A stretch of 32,500 nucleotides of DNA from Conus ventricosus (GCA_018398815.1 CM031622.1:16937100-16969599), one strand, 5' to 3'; shown: positions 21,139 through 31,499, counted from the stretch's first letter. A program made the numbers and translations. Notes: generated by a model from the sequence alone, not told the origin.

Positions 21139-21873
21139 CAGAGATGGGATTCTATAATGTGAAAAAGGAGGAAAAAAAAAAAGTGGCGGGGGTCCGGGGC
21201 CGGGGAAAGGGCCCCCCGGTGGGGCCCGGGGGCAAGGCCCTGGTGGGGGTCAGGGGGCGAAGCCCCGAAAGCTAAGTTTTTTAAAATTTTAAACCTGCAA
21301 AAATCCTTTGAGACACCAAAGTATTCAAAATATTATAACCTTGATCCTACAAAAAAAAAAACTTTTTCCCTTCGCCATTGATGTCGTCGGAAATATGAAG
21401 ACCTTGAAACCCGGATTGGTGTTTTTTTCCAGTTGCTAAAGTACACAATTTTCCGCAGTTGCAAGTCATTTTCATTATGCCTTCACTCACCACATTTTAG
21501 CGAGCAGTTTAGTTTCTATAGTAATAGCCATCCTTCAAAATACTTATTAAAAAGTTCCCGAACACCAATCAAATTTTTTTTCTTAAAGTTGTCCCTTAAA
21601 TACCCGGGGGTTCTGATTCCTTTTTTATAATTAAGTGAGAGAGTTGCAAGGGGTCATATTCAAATGTGCAAATTTTGAAGGTTAACTCATTTTGTGCCCA
21701 AACATTGTTTTTTTCCAACTTGATCCCTCTCTATTTTTCAATAAGAAAAAAAACCCCCCTTTCAACTTCGAAATCCCAAAATTAATGAGTCACTTGCTAA
21801 AAACTAGTCACCAGAGTATAAATATGCATGCATATCTGCCGGGGCTGTCGTTTTTATGAAGTTTGTAAATTTT

Positions 21874-21904
<31 letters not shown>

Positions 21905-23055
21905 GATATCTTACCGAAAAAAAAAGATTTTTGTGACCGGTGGTATAGGTAAAAAAAATTTTTTTATTATTTTTACTAACTACTACAATGACTTTTTCGT
22001 AAAAAAACGTCGTTTTTTTTTGCTTGTCTGTAGAAGTCAAAAAACCCCCTTTCAATTTTTTTGTTTTGATCTCTCTCTCACTAAAAAAGTTTGTTGTATG
22101 CTATTTATTCGTAAAATATTGGGTACACTTTTTGTATATGTGACATTTTGGGAAAACCGGGTTTTTCAAAAAAAGGAACCTTCATTGCAAAATAAACGTT
22201 GATGTTTTTTGGGATTAATCAAGAAGAGAAAAAAAAAAGGGGGGGGGGGGTTCTACAGATTATCATATTATCTGGAGATAATGCAATATTTTTAATACTT
22301 TCTTCAAAAAAACAATAGCATTACTCTTCACAGAGAGAGGAGAAGAGAGAGAGAGAGGGGGGGTGGGGTGGGGGTGGGGGGGTAACTCCCCGATGCCCCC
22401 AAACGATCCAAAGTTCGTTTGTAAGACGATTTTTCACTCTTGCTAGGTGCTTTTCAGCAAGAACGGGTTTGATAAATGCGACTTGGCCCCCTGAGCCTTT
22501 TATCGCGTCTTTACACCATGTGCGCTGTTGTCCTGGATAGGTGATTTTCCTCAGCATCTTTCGTCTGAAAATCACACTGTGGGCGGCCCTTTGGGAACGG
22601 TCAGCATCACTTTTGCGCTCACTTCCTCCCCCAACCTTCCAATCCTTTTTTTTTTTTTAAAATGAAGCATCGACTTGTTCCAAGAACTTTCTGCTTTCGC
22701 TATCTGCAAAACTTTGGTTTTCGCCACTTCGAAAAAAAAATCGCAAAAAAATTCCAAACAGGGGGCCCCCCTTTTTTTTTTCAAACTTCCCGGTGGTTTG
22801 GGTTAACCGCAGAAGAAAACAAAGACAGCAGCTCGCCGGCCCCAAGCAAAACCGGAAAAACTCCATTTGCGAAGGACAATTGAGAAACAATTCGATCGCC
22901 CTCTCGCCGTAATTAGCTTTATCAAAAAACCTCCTCACCCCCCCCCCCCCCCCCCCCCTCCAATTTTCCAAGGTTTTACATGATCTAAAAACGCCCCCCT
23001 GGGGCCATCAAAAAGACGGAAATCGCCAATCGGGGGGAAAAACCCTCTCGAAAAG
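21139..23055. mobile_element. 1.9-kb insertion with GC-hairpin end (possible second hAT-like copy)
   Basis: The insertion interrupts the block A satellite, which continues at 23056. Its left end CAGAGATGGGATTCT resembles the CAGGGATGAGAACAG terminus at 8058, and it is followed by the same kind of GC hairpin cluster (21181-21275) and then GAAAGCTAAGTTTTTTAA (compare GAAGCTGAAGCATTTTTTTA at 8179). No matching right TIR is visible. The interior has C and G homopolymers (21874-21902, 22239-22250, 22938-22958). On the minus strand near 22515-22425 a short frame reads WCKDAIKGSGGQVAF, LAEKHLARV, which could be a damaged BED-like finger. Boundaries and identity are tentative. Confidence 0.45.
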
Positions 23056-23095
23056 GCCCCATCACTCAACCAACATATCAGCATTCTTTGTTAAA
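23056..23095. repeat. Isolated block A satellite unit
   Basis: AAGGCCCCATCACTCAACC then ATATCAGCATTCTTTGTTAA is a partial block A unit stranded between two insertions. It shows that the array was once continuous across 21139-23868. Confidence 0.85.
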
Positions 23096-23868
23096 GGGGC
23101 TACAACGGCCACACGAGGCTCCCATTATGCCGAAAAATTTTGGGGGTTTTGGGGGGGAAGGGGGGGGGGGGGAGGGGGGGGGTTGGGGGGGGGTTTTTTT
23201 TTTTGGGGGTCCCCTCTTCTGTACCACCTCAGTAAAGTGCCCCACGTGCTGTTCCCAAAACCCCCACAGCCCCAGCCCAGTCAGTCCCGCTGCAGCCCGG
23301 CACCGGCAAAACCCCAGGGAGCAGTCAGTGTCAAGAAACAACTACCGGGGGAGACCGCATTTTTGCCAAAATCATGTTGGGTGTTCAGTGCGCCCTTTTT
23401 GATCCAAACCTACTAAGCCCCCCACGACGACAATAATGCTTAGTCGAGGGCCGAGTGAGTGAGCTCTGCCTCCAGGGGACCACCACATTTGACCCAAAAA
23501 CACTCCCCTGAACTTGTCAATCAGGAGCCGATGGAATCAAAAAAACCCCAGCGTCGAGAGGATACAAAATGGATCACCCGAGAGCAGAGCATGAAAGGGG
23601 CCCGGAACTTGAAACTTCTTTTTTTTAATCCGTCGATGAAATAAGGGATGAAGAGATGAGGATTCCATTCGGTTGAGACTGAAGACAGGGCTGTACTTAG
23701 TTTCCTTTTTGGATGGAAAATGACTGGTGGTCCCGTCTTCCAACTGAGCCCCAAAACAAAACTAAAATCTGGGGGGTGGGTTGGAAAAAAATCCCAATGA
23801 TTGTGGGGAAACAAACCCCTATCTCCAGCCGGGGGTCTGAAAAGCTAACCACTTGGCACGGCGTGGTA
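23096..23868 (-). mobile_element. tRNA-headed SINE-like element, near full length (minus)
   Basis: Read on the minus strand, it starts ACGCCGTGCCAAGTGGTTAG (degenerate A-box region). It continues with CTCAGTTGGAAGACGGGACC, AGTACAGCCCTGTC, then GAGCTCACTCACTCGGCCC, ACTAAGCATTATTGTC and GGGGGGCTTAGTAGGTT. It matches the plus-strand copy at 31847-32500 in the same order. Satellite sequence lies directly on both sides, with similar ATATC(A)-x-ATTCTTT-x-AA at the two junctions. These may be target duplications or simply satellite units. Its length of about 770 bp is long for a SINE. A G-rich low-complexity stretch (23142-23218) lies near its 3' end. Confidence 0.7.
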
Positions 23869-24945
23869 TATCCTTATTCTTTTTCAAAAACGTGATATTC
23901 ACCCCACCTTACACCTAAAATTTTCGTTGTTTTCTGTTAAAAACTGATATTCTGCCTCACCATTACGCCTGAAATATCCGTTGTTCTTTCTTAACACTGT
24001 GATATTCAGCCTCACCATTATGCCTGAAATATCCGTTGTTCTTTCTTAACACTGTGATATTCAGCCTCACCATTACGCCTGAAATATCCGTTGTTCTTTC
24101 TTAACACTGTGATGTTCTTTCTTAACACTGATATTCAGCCTCACCATTACGCCTGAAATATTCGTTGTTCTTTCTTAACACTGTGATATTAAGCCTAACC
24201 ATTACGCCTGAAATATCCATTGTTCTTTGTTAACTCTGTTATATTAGCTAACCATTATGCCTGAAATATCCGTTGTTCTTTGTTAACACTGTGATATTAA
24301 GCCTAATCATTATGCCTGAAATATCCATTGTTCTTTGTTAACACTGTGATATTAAGCCTAACCATTATGCCTGAAATATCCATTGTTCTTAGTTAACACA
24401 GTGATATTAAGCCTAACCATTATGTCTGAAATATCCATTGTTCTTAGTTAACACTGTGATATCCAGCCTCACCATTATGCCTGAAATATCCGTTGTTCTC
24501 TGTTAACACTGATATTCTGCCTCACCATTACGCCTGAAATATCCGTTGTTCTTTCTTAACAGCGTGATATTCAGCCTCACCATTATGCCTGAATATCCGT
24601 TGTTCTCTGTTGACACTTTGATATTAAGCCTCACCATTATGCCTGAAATATCCACTTTCTTTCTGAACACTGTGATATTAAGCACCACCATTATGCCTGA
24701 TAGTCTATTGTTCTTTCTGAACACTGTGATATTAAGCCTCACCATTATGCCTGATATATCCATTGTTGTTTGTTAACAGTGTGATATTAAGCCTAACCAT
24801 TATGCCTGAAATCATTGTTCTTAGTTAACACTGTGATATTAAGCCTAACCATTATGCCTGAAATATCATTGTTCTTATTAACACTGCGATATTAAGCCTA
24901 ACCAGTATGCCTGAAATATCCATTGTTCTTTGTTAACACTGTGAC
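23869..24945. repeat. Satellite block B (about 55-bp unit)
   Basis: Units are TGATATTAAGCCTAACCATT, ATGCCTGAAATATCCATTGT, TCTTTGTTAACACTG, at about 55 bp. Subtypes run in local blocks: TTCAGCCTCACC with CGTTGTTCTTTCTT at 23950-24180, and TTAAGCCTAACC with CATTGTTCTTTGTT at 24180-24450. The unit aligns with block A around CCT-x-AAATATC, TTTGTTAA, CACTG and GCC. Confidence 0.93.
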
Positions 24946-26115
24946 AAAAAGTCTCATTCACCTGCACAAAATCTACATGCTCTATTAATAATGTGACAGC
25001 TGAACCTAGCATTGTGCCTGCAATGCCAGTCATTGTCTTTGATAACTGTGACATACAGGCCACCATATGCCAGCTGTTAGTCACTGTCTTTGTATACTGT
25101 GACAACAGGCACAGCCTGCCAAGCTGTTAGTCATTGTCTTGATAACTGTGACAACGGCCACCGCCTGCCCAGCTGTTATCATTGTCTTTGATAACTGCGA
25201 CATACAGGCCCACCAGCCTGCCCAGCTGTTAGTCATTGTCTTTGTAACTGCGAAACAGGCCACCAAGCCGTCAGCTGTTAGTCATTGTTTTTGATAACTG
25301 TGACAACAGGCCCACCAGCCCGTCCAGCTGTTAGTCATTGTCTTGATAACTGTGACAACAGGCCCACCAGCTGTCCAGCTGTTAGTCATTGTCTTTGATA
25401 ACTGTGACAACAGGCCCACCAGCCCATCCAGTGTTAGTCATTGTCTTTGATAACTGTGAAACAGCCACCAGCCGTCAGCTGTTACGTCATTGTCTTTGAT
25501 AACTGTGACAACAGGCCCACCAGCCGTCCAGCTGTTACGTCATTGTCTTTGTAACTGTGACAAAGGCCCACCAGCCCGTACCAGCTGTTACTCATGTCTT
25601 GATAACTGTGACAACAGGCCACCAGCCGTCAGCTGTTACGTCATTGTCTTTTAACTGTGACAACGGGCCACCAGCCGTCAGCTGCTAGTTATTGTCTTTG
25701 ATAACTGTGACAACAGGCCACCAGCCTCTCACTGTTACGTCATTGTCTTTGATAACTGTGACAACGTGCCCACAGCCTGTCCAGCTGTTACGTCATTGTC
25801 TTTGATAACTGTGACAACAGGCCCACCAGCCCGTCCAGCTGTAGTCATTGTCTTTGATAACTGTGACAACAGGCCCACAGCCCGTCCAGCTGTTAGTCAT
25901 TGTCTTTGATAACTGTGCCCCCAGCCCATCCGCATGTTAGTCACTGTCTTTGATAACTGTGACAACAGGCCACCAGCCTGTCCAGCTGTTAGTCATTGTC
26001 TTTGATAACTGTGACAACAGGCCCACCAGCCTGTCCAGCTGTTAGTCACTGTCTTTGATAACTGTGACAACAGGCCCACCAGCCTGTCCAGCTGTTAGTC
26101 ATTCTCTGCTAACAC
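24946..26115. repeat. Satellite block C (about 53-bp unit)
   Basis: Units are CAGGCCCACCAGCCTGTCCA, GCTGTTAGTCATTGTCTTTG, ATAACTGTGACAA. Transitional units at 24946-25080 (GTGCCTGCAATGCCAGTCA, TTGTCTTTGATAACTGTGAC) link blocks B and C. Scattered single-base losses (GCCGTCAG for GCCCGTCCAG) are common. Confidence 0.93.
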
Positions 26116-26734
26116 TGACACAACTCGCCCACCCACTAATTACAACAACAACACAGAGGTGCAAGTCGGGGAGGGTTCCCGATCCTGAAACCAAACTGAG
26201 ACCATCTCAGTAATCTGGAAAGTCATAATACAGTGATACGATCCTAAAACACTGAAACTTTCTTTCAACCCACTATCCATTTTCAGTGATAAAATGACAA
26301 AGTGACAGATCAAACAGAGTAACAAAATATTAGATTCACTTGGAGAGTAACGTAAACAATTCTAAACACAGCTAAAAAAAAAAAAAAACCACAGTAATTT
26401 GACTCTTGCCAATCTTTTGCATTACTCCCTTGTTAAGGAGCAAAGGAAATGCTGATTGGCTATTACAACTTACAACTACCAATCAAAACAGACAGCGCAG
26501 CAGAATCATTTTTTTCTCATTTCGAATCTGCAGCCTCTGTTATCTGCTGAAAGTGACTCATCACAATGATCAACTACGGCTATCATGCAGGCTCCCTGAT
26601 TGCTTTCAGTCAAACTACCATAGGTCATTACAAAATTTGTTGTGCTTTTGGTGGAGATGTATCGACAAATCTGAAGCTATGTCAAACACCTGAATTATAA
26701 ACCTCAAGTGAAAACCACAACATCAACACATGAC
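26116..26734. other. Non-repetitive intron spacer
   Basis: Lies between block C and the 31-bp array inside the last SLCO intron. No exon-like frame or element is recognised. An A run lies at 26373-26388. Confidence 0.5.
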
Positions 26735-27966
26735 CACACATCATGGGTCAATAACATCTCATGACCACACATCATGGGTCAATAACATCTCATGACCACA
26801 CATCATGCGTCAATAACAACTCATGATCACACATCATGAGTCAGTAACAATCCATGATTACACATCATGGGTCAATAACATCTCATGACCACACATCATG
26901 GGTCAATAACATCTCATGACCACACATCATGGGTCAATAACAACTCATGATCACACATCATGAGTTAAGAACAACCCATGATCACACATCATGAGTCAAT
27001 AACAACCCATGATCACACATCATGAGTTAAGAACAACATGATCACACATCATGGGTCAATAACAACTCATGATCACACATCATGGGTCAATAACAACCCA
27101 TGATCACACATCATGGGTCAATAACAACCCATGACCACACATCATGAGTCAATAACAACCCATGATCACACATCATGAGTTAAGAGCAACGCATGATCAC
27201 ACATCATGAGTTAATAACAACCCATGATCACACATCATGAGTTAATAACAACCTATGATCACACATCATGAGTTAATAACAACCCATGATCACACATCAT
27301 GAGTTAAGAACAACGCATGATCACACATCATGAGTCAATAACAACCCATGATCACACATCATGAGTCAATAACAACCCATGATCACACATCATGAGTCAA
27401 TAACAACCCATGATCACACATCATGAGTTAATATAACAACCCATGATCACACATCATGAGTCAATAACAACCCATGATCACACATCATGGGTCAATAACA
27501 ACCCATGACCACACATCATGAGTCAATAACAACCCATGATCACACATCATGAGTCAATAACAACCAATGATCACACATCATGAGTTAAGAACAACGCATG
27601 ATCACACATCATGAGTCAATAACAACCCATGATCACACATCATGAGTCAATAACAACCCATGACCACACATCATGAGTCAAGAACAACGCATGATCACAC
27701 ATCATGAGTTAATAACAACCCATAATCACACATCATGAGTCAATAACAACCCATGATCACACATCATGAGTTAATAACAACCCATGACCACACATCGTGA
27801 GTCACTAACAACCCATGACCACACATCATGAGTCAATAACAACCCATGATCACACATCATGAGTCAATAACAACCCATGATCACACATCATGGGTCACTA
27901 ACAACCCATGGCCATACATCATGAGTCAATAACAACCCATGATCACACATCATGAGTCACTAACAA
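26735..27966. repeat. 31-bp minisatellite, about 40 units
   Basis: The unit is CATGATCACACATCATG, AGTCAATAACAACC, held at 31 bp with very few indels. CATGAT and ATCATG pair around CACAC, so each unit holds a small dyad. Variant positions: ATGA/ATGG before GTCA, GTCA/GTTA, TGATCAC/TGACCAC. About half of the units contain TGAGTCA. The array ends 16 nt from the 5' splice site of the 65-nt SLCO exon. Confidence 0.96.
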
Positions 27967-27982
27967 CCAAGAGTGAACATAC

Positions 27983-28047
27983 CCAGTATGCGGACAATCA
28001 TCTGCTTCAGCCCCTGAGCAAACGTTTTGATCTCCTCTGGGACACAC
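27983..28047 (-). CDS. SLCO/OATP transporter, 65-nt internal exon
   Basis: Bounded by acceptor GTGCTGCTAG (ending 28048) and donor GTATGT (from 27982). Joined to the upstream exon it completes an Arg codon and reads CVPEEIKTFAQG, LKQMIVRILG, then leaves one base of a Gly codon for the last exon. Organic anion transporters have CVPEEQRSFALGxQ-type sequence here, the cytoplasmic loop leading into the penultimate membrane helix. As far as I recall, vertebrate SLCO genes have an exon of the same 65-nt size at this place. The phase (2 in, 1 out) and motif both fit, which makes this short exon well supported despite its length. There is no damage. Which SLCO paralogue this is cannot be decided from so little sequence. 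Confidence 0.88.
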
Positions 28048-28414
28048 CTAGCAGCACAGACATGCACAATGGATCATTTTTAAACAAAAAACACTGCAAA
28101 TTCTCTGCACCAATCCCAAATTTTCATTTTTAGATTGTATTCCAGTCTTACAGACATCTGTTTGGGCATTATAACATTTGTGTTAACTCAGCACACATCA
28201 AATTTCCTTTCACACTTTCCACTTCATTCAAATAAGTTTACCATGACTTCTAACTTTCAGCATCTAGATACTGAGACAATGACAAGTACGATACAGACAG
28301 ACAATTTTGATTACATGGGCAAAAATGAACAAAGTACACAAGCAATGACAAAAGAGGAAAAAGCTCTCATTTTGACACACAAAAAAAAGCAATAACAATA
28401 AAACGAAAAAAATC

Positions 28415-28606
28415 AGATTCCATCCTTCCCATGATTTATACCTTCCATCTCCTCTTTATTCTTCCTGTCGTCCCCTCCCCTCCTCCCTGTGTTGTTTTCA
28501 GATCAACTTTCTAAAATTAGATTCCATCCTTCCCATGATTTATACCTTCCATCTCCTCTTTATTCTTCCTGTCGTCCCCTCCCCTTCCTCCCTGTGTTGT
28601 TGTTTT
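28415..28606. repeat. 104-bp tandem duplication (two copies)
   Basis: AGATTCCATCCTTCCCATGA, TTTATACCTTCCATCTCCTC and CTTCCTGTCGTCCCCTCC occur at 28415 and again at 28519 with almost no change, so the duplication is recent. Confidence 0.93.
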
Positions 28607-28629
28607 TTCTTTGTTTTTGTTTTTCTCTT

Positions 28630-29130
28630 TTCTTCCTTTAGTGTTAGTATTAGTACCATTATTATCATTACTATTATTAATTTTGTTTTTGATTTATTTT
28701 ATTATAATCTTCTTTTTTTCATGTATATATTTCTGCATCATGCTTTTATTATCAGTACCATTATTACCATTAGGTAAGATAATGTTGCTTATAGCCCAGC
28801 CGACCGCAAAGGGCCACATCAGGGCTGTATTATTACCATTACCTTTACTATAGTTGTTAACATTATCATCATTAATACAATTGTCAGTATTGATATTACC
28901 ATCACTATCATTAACATCACCATCGCCACTAAGACTGTTGCCATGGCAACCATGCCGTTTAAGAATCCTCTAACCCACTCTCCTTTCTTTCATACTGCAA
29001 CTGCTATTGCCATGTTATCAGCAAAAGTGGTTGTAATCCTGTCTTTATTTATTTATTCAATATTCTGATCATCATCATTACCATTATTAGCATTCCTATC
29101 AGTAATATAACTATCATCATTATTTCTTTG
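28630..29130. repeat. Degenerate ATT/ATC trinucleotide-rich sequence
   Basis: Interspersed ATTATCATT, ATTACCATT and ATCATCATT runs, broken by a family X fragment at 28793-28830. Confidence 0.75.
28793..28830 (+). repeat. Dispersed repeat family X, copy 4 (fragment)
   Basis: ATAGCCCAGCCGACCGCAAA then GGGCCACATCAGGGCTGT; matches the 5' part of copies 2 and 3. Confidence 0.5.
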
Positions 29131-29227
29131 ACTCACACATTATCGCCCTTCTGACAGCCTTGTTTTCATTCAACGCCTATCTTGCGCTGAAGTGAATGAA
29201 GATAAGTGACTGCTTGTTCATTTTCGT

Positions 29228-29365
29228 TGTCCTAATTGTTTTGTATCTTGCCTGAAGAAAACCTAAGAGGTCAAAACGCATCTTGTTTTGTCTTTTGATT
29301 CGTTTGTCCATGTTTTTTTTGTTTTGAGGTTCGCTAACATTCACCTAAAATCTGTTTAGATTTTC
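29228..29365 (+). repeat. Hammerhead-like dispersed repeat, copy 2
   Basis: CCTGAAGAAAACC, loop TAAGA, GGTCAAAACGCATC, then GATTCGTTTGTCCATGTT and GGTTCGCTAACATTCA. It shares the 14250-14375 order throughout. Here the CUGANGA box is perfect (CTGAAGA) but the GAAA box reads CAAAA, so both copies deviate from an active core. Confidence 0.5.
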
Positions 29366-29368
29366 CGC

Positions 29369-29697
29369 CTGCAGTCGCCTCACTTTGCAACTAGACCTAC
29401 TTTACATGTTTAGTAAAACTAGACCTACTTTACATGTTTAGTAAAACTAGACCTACTTTACATGTTTAGTAAAACTAGACCTACTTTACATGTTCAGTAA
29501 AACTAGACCTACTTTACATGTTTAGTAAAACTAGACCTACTTTACATGTTTAGTAAAACTAGACCTACTTTACATGTTTAGTAAAACTAGACCTACTTTA
29601 CATGTTTAGTAAAACTAGACCTACTTTACATGTTTAGTAAAACTAGACCTACTTTACATGTTTAGTAAAACTAGACCTACTTTACATGTTTAGTAAA
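29369..29697. repeat. 28-bp minisatellite, about 11 units
   Basis: The unit AACTAGACCTACTTTACATG, TTTAGTAA is almost invariant (one TTCAGT variant). It is introduced by CTCACTTTGCAACTAG, a piece of the 85-bp unit that follows. Confidence 0.96.
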
Positions 29698-30270
29698 AGA
29701 AAGTGCCATGCTGCCTTCCTGCATACAGAAAGCATCACTGCATCTTACTTTGCAACTAGACCTACTTTACATGTTTAGTAAAAGGAAAGTGCCATGCTGC
29801 CTTCCTGCATACAGAAAGCATCACTGCATCTTACTTTGCAACTAGACCTACTTTACATGTTTAGTAAAAAGAAAGTGCCATGCTGCCTTCCTGCATACAG
29901 AAAGCATCACTGCATCTTACTTTGCAACTAGACCTACTTTTACATGTTTAGTAAAAAGAAAGTGCCATGCTGCCTTCCTGCATACAGAAAGCATCACTGC
30001 ATCTCACTTTGCAACTAGACCTACTTTTACATGTTTAGTAAAAAGAAAGTGCCATGCTGCCTTCCTGCATACAGAAAGCATCACTGCATCTCACTTTGCA
30101 ACTAGACCTACTTTTACATGTTTAGTAAAAAGAAAGTGCCATGCTGCCTTCCTGCATACAGAAAGCATCACTGCATCTCACTTTGCAACTAGACCTACTT
30201 TAACATGTTTAGTAAAAAGAAAGTGCCATGCTGCCTTCCTGCATACAGAAAGCATCACTGCATCTTTTTC
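29698..30270. repeat. 85-87 bp minisatellite containing the 28-bp unit, seven units
   Basis: Each unit has GAAAGTGCCATGCTGCCTTC, CTGCATACAGAAAGCATCAC, TGCATCTTACTTTGCAAC and one 28-bp unit. Later units change TCTTAC to TCTCAC and CTTTAC to CTTTTAC, so the array has a left and a right subtype. Confidence 0.96.
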
Positions 30271-31185
30271 AGAAAAACACCTGAAGGATGTGCTTCATCT
30301 TTTCAATCAATGCAGCTGAGCACACAACTGTTCTAGAATATGCATTAAACAGAATTTATATTCATTTTCCATTTTCTTTTTCAATGCAGTTTTTTAAGAC
30401 ATTTTCTGCATACTTGAATAAAAAGGAAGTTGAAGTCCACAAAATAGCAAACACCTGTGAATGAAAGAACATAAGTAATAAACAGAAAACAGAGAAATTT
30501 CATTTTAAAAGATTCATATTCAACTTCATTACAGCTCAAGAAACCATACGAGCCCTTTCTGGACTCTCACCACATAAAAAAACAAAAACACAAACAAAAC
30601 AACAACTCAATCCTGTCCAGGGGGAAAAAAAAGCACACAAAAAAACGTATACACAATATATGTAATATATCAAATAACAATACACTAATTCAAACACTTG
30701 TATGCTTGGCCATGCAGAGCGCATAATCCAGTTGTCTTTGTTTATTACAATCTGATTATTTAAAAAAAAAAAAAAAAAAATTCATGCAAAGAAAAGTACA
30801 TAAACAGTCCCACTAGCAAACAGCACTATGGAACGGAAAGCTAGAGGTCATTTCTGTGGTTAGGGTCTCCCTGTCTAGACAGCAGATTCCAACACAAACA
30901 CTAGCTCATTATGACTTGTGTAAGAAGAGAAATGAAGCGTAAAGTCTTTCTAGAATACAGACAGGTGAATGAGTCACAAAGACAGAAAAAAGGCAGATAA
31001 CAGGAAAGAAAGATAAAGAATGAAAGGGCAGAGGCAAAGAAAGTCTAAGAGAAGAGGGAATCACAAAAACAGAATTGCCAGAAGGTGCAGATGTAATTTG
31101 CACTGAAAGAGTTCAAGTAGTAAGAAAAGAGAGAGAGCTGGAAAAAGAAGGAAAAAGACAGCTGACGCCAAAGCAGGGAACCGAC

Positions 31186-31355
31186 CTCAGCTGAATGGAG
31201 TCCCCAGGAGCCACAGCAATCATACTGAGGCCTGTCAGGAGGAAGAGAAGGACCAGGAATGGGTACACGATGTCACACGGCACACGGCAGCCAGAGGAGT
31301 AGACTGTGGTATTGGCCTCCGGCCCTCCCCCTGCCAAACAGCTGCAGTTGATGTA
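31186..31355 (-). CDS. SLCO/OATP transporter, exon with Kazal-like loop and membrane helix
   Basis: Acceptor TTTGTTTTGCAG (ending 31356); donor after CTGAG at 31185. The 170-nt exon encodes 56 residues plus two bases: YINCSCLAGGG, then SSGCRVPCD, then a hydrophobic helix IVYPFLVLLFLLTGLSMIAV, and SIQLR at the junction. The C-x-C, C-x3-C cysteines are the end of the Kazal-like fifth extracellular loop that identifies organic anion transporters (sodium-independent uptake of bile salts, steroid conjugates, thyroid hormones and similar anions in vertebrates). NCS and NTT are possible N-glycosylation sites. It is fully open, with both splice sites intact and codon phase matching the next exon. The preceding exon lies beyond the window. 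Substrate and paralogue are unknown. Confidence 0.9.
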
Positions 31356-31499
31356 CTGCAAAACAAACAAATAAATAGATTACATAACTGACAAAAAACG
31401 CATCTGAACATGCAAATGATCCCTGCAAGCCCTATCACCCAGCCTTGTGGTGCCTTCCACTGTCTGAGTCCATGCCCTTGGCCAGTTGTCAGAGCAGTC

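Larger units (their letters stand above)
19940..27982 (-). other. Last SLCO intron, 8043 nt, almost entirely repeats
   Basis: The donor GTATGT (27982-27977) and acceptor TTTTTTAG (ending 19940) are both good. From the 5' side it contains a 31-bp minisatellite, a unique spacer (26116-26734), a large satellite complex, a SINE-like element and a GC-hairpin insertion. Only about 0.6 kb is not obviously repetitive. Confidence 0.75.
28048..31185 (-). other. SLCO intron, 3138 nt
   Basis: Donor GTCGGT (31185-31180) after CTGAG; acceptor CTGCTAG. It contains the 28/85-bp minisatellite, a hammerhead-like repeat, a 104-bp duplication and ATT/ATC-rich simple sequence. Stretches 30271-31185 and 28048-28410 hold nothing recognisable apart from an A run at 30762-30780. 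Confidence 0.75.

Noticed and set aside
22662..22971. Short frames on both strands as genes
   Set aside because: Broken by homopolymers in a low-quality region and without recognised motifs.
19968..27966. CRISPR array
   Set aside because: Repeats are head-to-tail without unique spacers, unit lengths are 31-60 bp of continuous repeat, and the context is a eukaryotic intron.
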